A DNA stretch of 64,000 nucleotides. Source: Glandiceps talaboti (Eukaryota; Hemichordata; Enteropneusta; Spengelidae). The translations under genes and the position numbers were made by a program. Each line of letters opens with the position of its first letter. The first letter of the stretch is position 1. The DNA is taken from NCBI RefSeq assembly GCF_964340395.1, contig NC_135564.1, forward strand, positions 16,317,957 to 16,381,956, given 5' to 3'. Below are positions 63,394 through 64,000 of this stretch, one piece after another. The notes beneath the pieces are model-generated. The model was not told where the DNA came from. It saw only the letters and a list, made by a program, of their open reading frames with translations, and searched no databases.

Positions 63394-63747
63394 TAAAGTG
63401 GCCATATGGATAAGGATTGGGTATTTATTTTGAATTTTGAATTTATAAAACAATTTTTTCATGGCTTCCTACCTGAAAAAAAATCGATGTGATACAAAAT
63501 AGACCAAGTCTGTGTTTATAGCTCAATAAATTAAGATTAATAAATGTGTAAAATGTTTGTTATCATACGTACAATAACAAACTTTTGGCATATTTTTAAA
63601 AGCTTTTTTGCAGTGTATTGAGTTCAAAACACAGACTTGGTCTATGTTGTTTCCCATTGAATTTTCAAACAGGAAGCCATGATAACATTGTATTATAAAT
63701 AAAAAATAAAAAATAAGTACCCAATCCTCATCCATATGACCACTTTA
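63394..63747. mobile_element. Palindromic MITE, copy 2
   Basis: About 354 bp with inverted ends taaagtggccatatggataa and tcatccatatgaccacttta and inner complementary segments (tagaccaagtctgtgttta against aaacacagacttggtcta). Related to the copy at 59371-59745. It holds an AATAAA (63525-63530) that could serve the complexin-like gene about 255 nt past its stop. Confidence 0.75.
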
Positions 63748-64000
63748 AGTACAACTCTTCAAATGCTTGTGAGATATTTATTTAAAGACTTATACAAATG
63801 CAACTGCTCTTTCCTTGTGTAATACCTTATTTGTAATATAAATAAGACAAATACTTTGAAGTATCTATTTAAAGGGGCACAAGTTGAGTATAGTTTTTCT
63901 GGGGGGTAATGGTTGCTGCATATTTAAAAGTTACTTGCAGTATCCTACTTACTGATGTATACTTAATCATAACTTGCAACTGGCTAAACTCAAACCTATA

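Overview
This is nuclear DNA of an invertebrate animal. It is AT-rich, has multi-exon genes with GT-AG introns, and carries vertebrate-like orthologues (PRPF3, DUT), BTB-Kelch genes, a tRNA-headed SINE, foldback elements and a Ty3/Gypsy retrotransposon. A deuterostome such as a hemichordate or lancelet, or a lophotrochozoan, would fit; the sequence alone does not settle the phylum.

Layout. 1-3557: gene-free, old repeats. 3575-20122: three abutting foldback elements (A, B, C) with shared, modular inverted-repeat architecture; A is interrupted by a complete, very young Ty3/Gypsy element (4408-14206, minus strand). 20277-22055: intronless BTB-BACK-Kelch gene (plus). 22056-27400: gene-free, dispersed repeats. 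27401-32607: DUT (dUTPase), minus strand, five exons, with a CCAAT-box promoter that resembles the promoter and start of the Kelch gene. 32700-38122: gene-free, repeats and a 38-bp satellite. 38123-39889: second intronless BTB-BACK-Kelch gene (minus). 42615-61143: PRPF3 (U4/U6 snRNP protein Prp3), minus strand, 13 coding exons that join into a 682-residue protein; its introns hold tandem duplications, a 24-bp minisatellite, a SINE nested in a foldback element, and partial copies of its own exons. 62072-63269: plus-strand two-exon gene for a complexin-like protein ending in a CAAX box, in head-to-head orientation with PRPF3.

How they relate. The host genes serve separate jobs (nucleotide hygiene, splicing, probable Cul3 ubiquitin ligase adaptors, probable SNARE regulation), with no sign of a shared pathway. 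The most unusual object is the retrotransposon: its single 2032-residue Gag-Pol reading frame begins with an RNA recognition motif resembling that of CstF64, followed by a capsid region that looks PNMA-like, a CCHC knuckle, protease, RT, RNase H and integrase. Its insertion can be read base by base because element B carries the empty target site.

All exon joins were made by eye from splice signals, reading phase and family knowledge. No search, alignment program or transcript was available.
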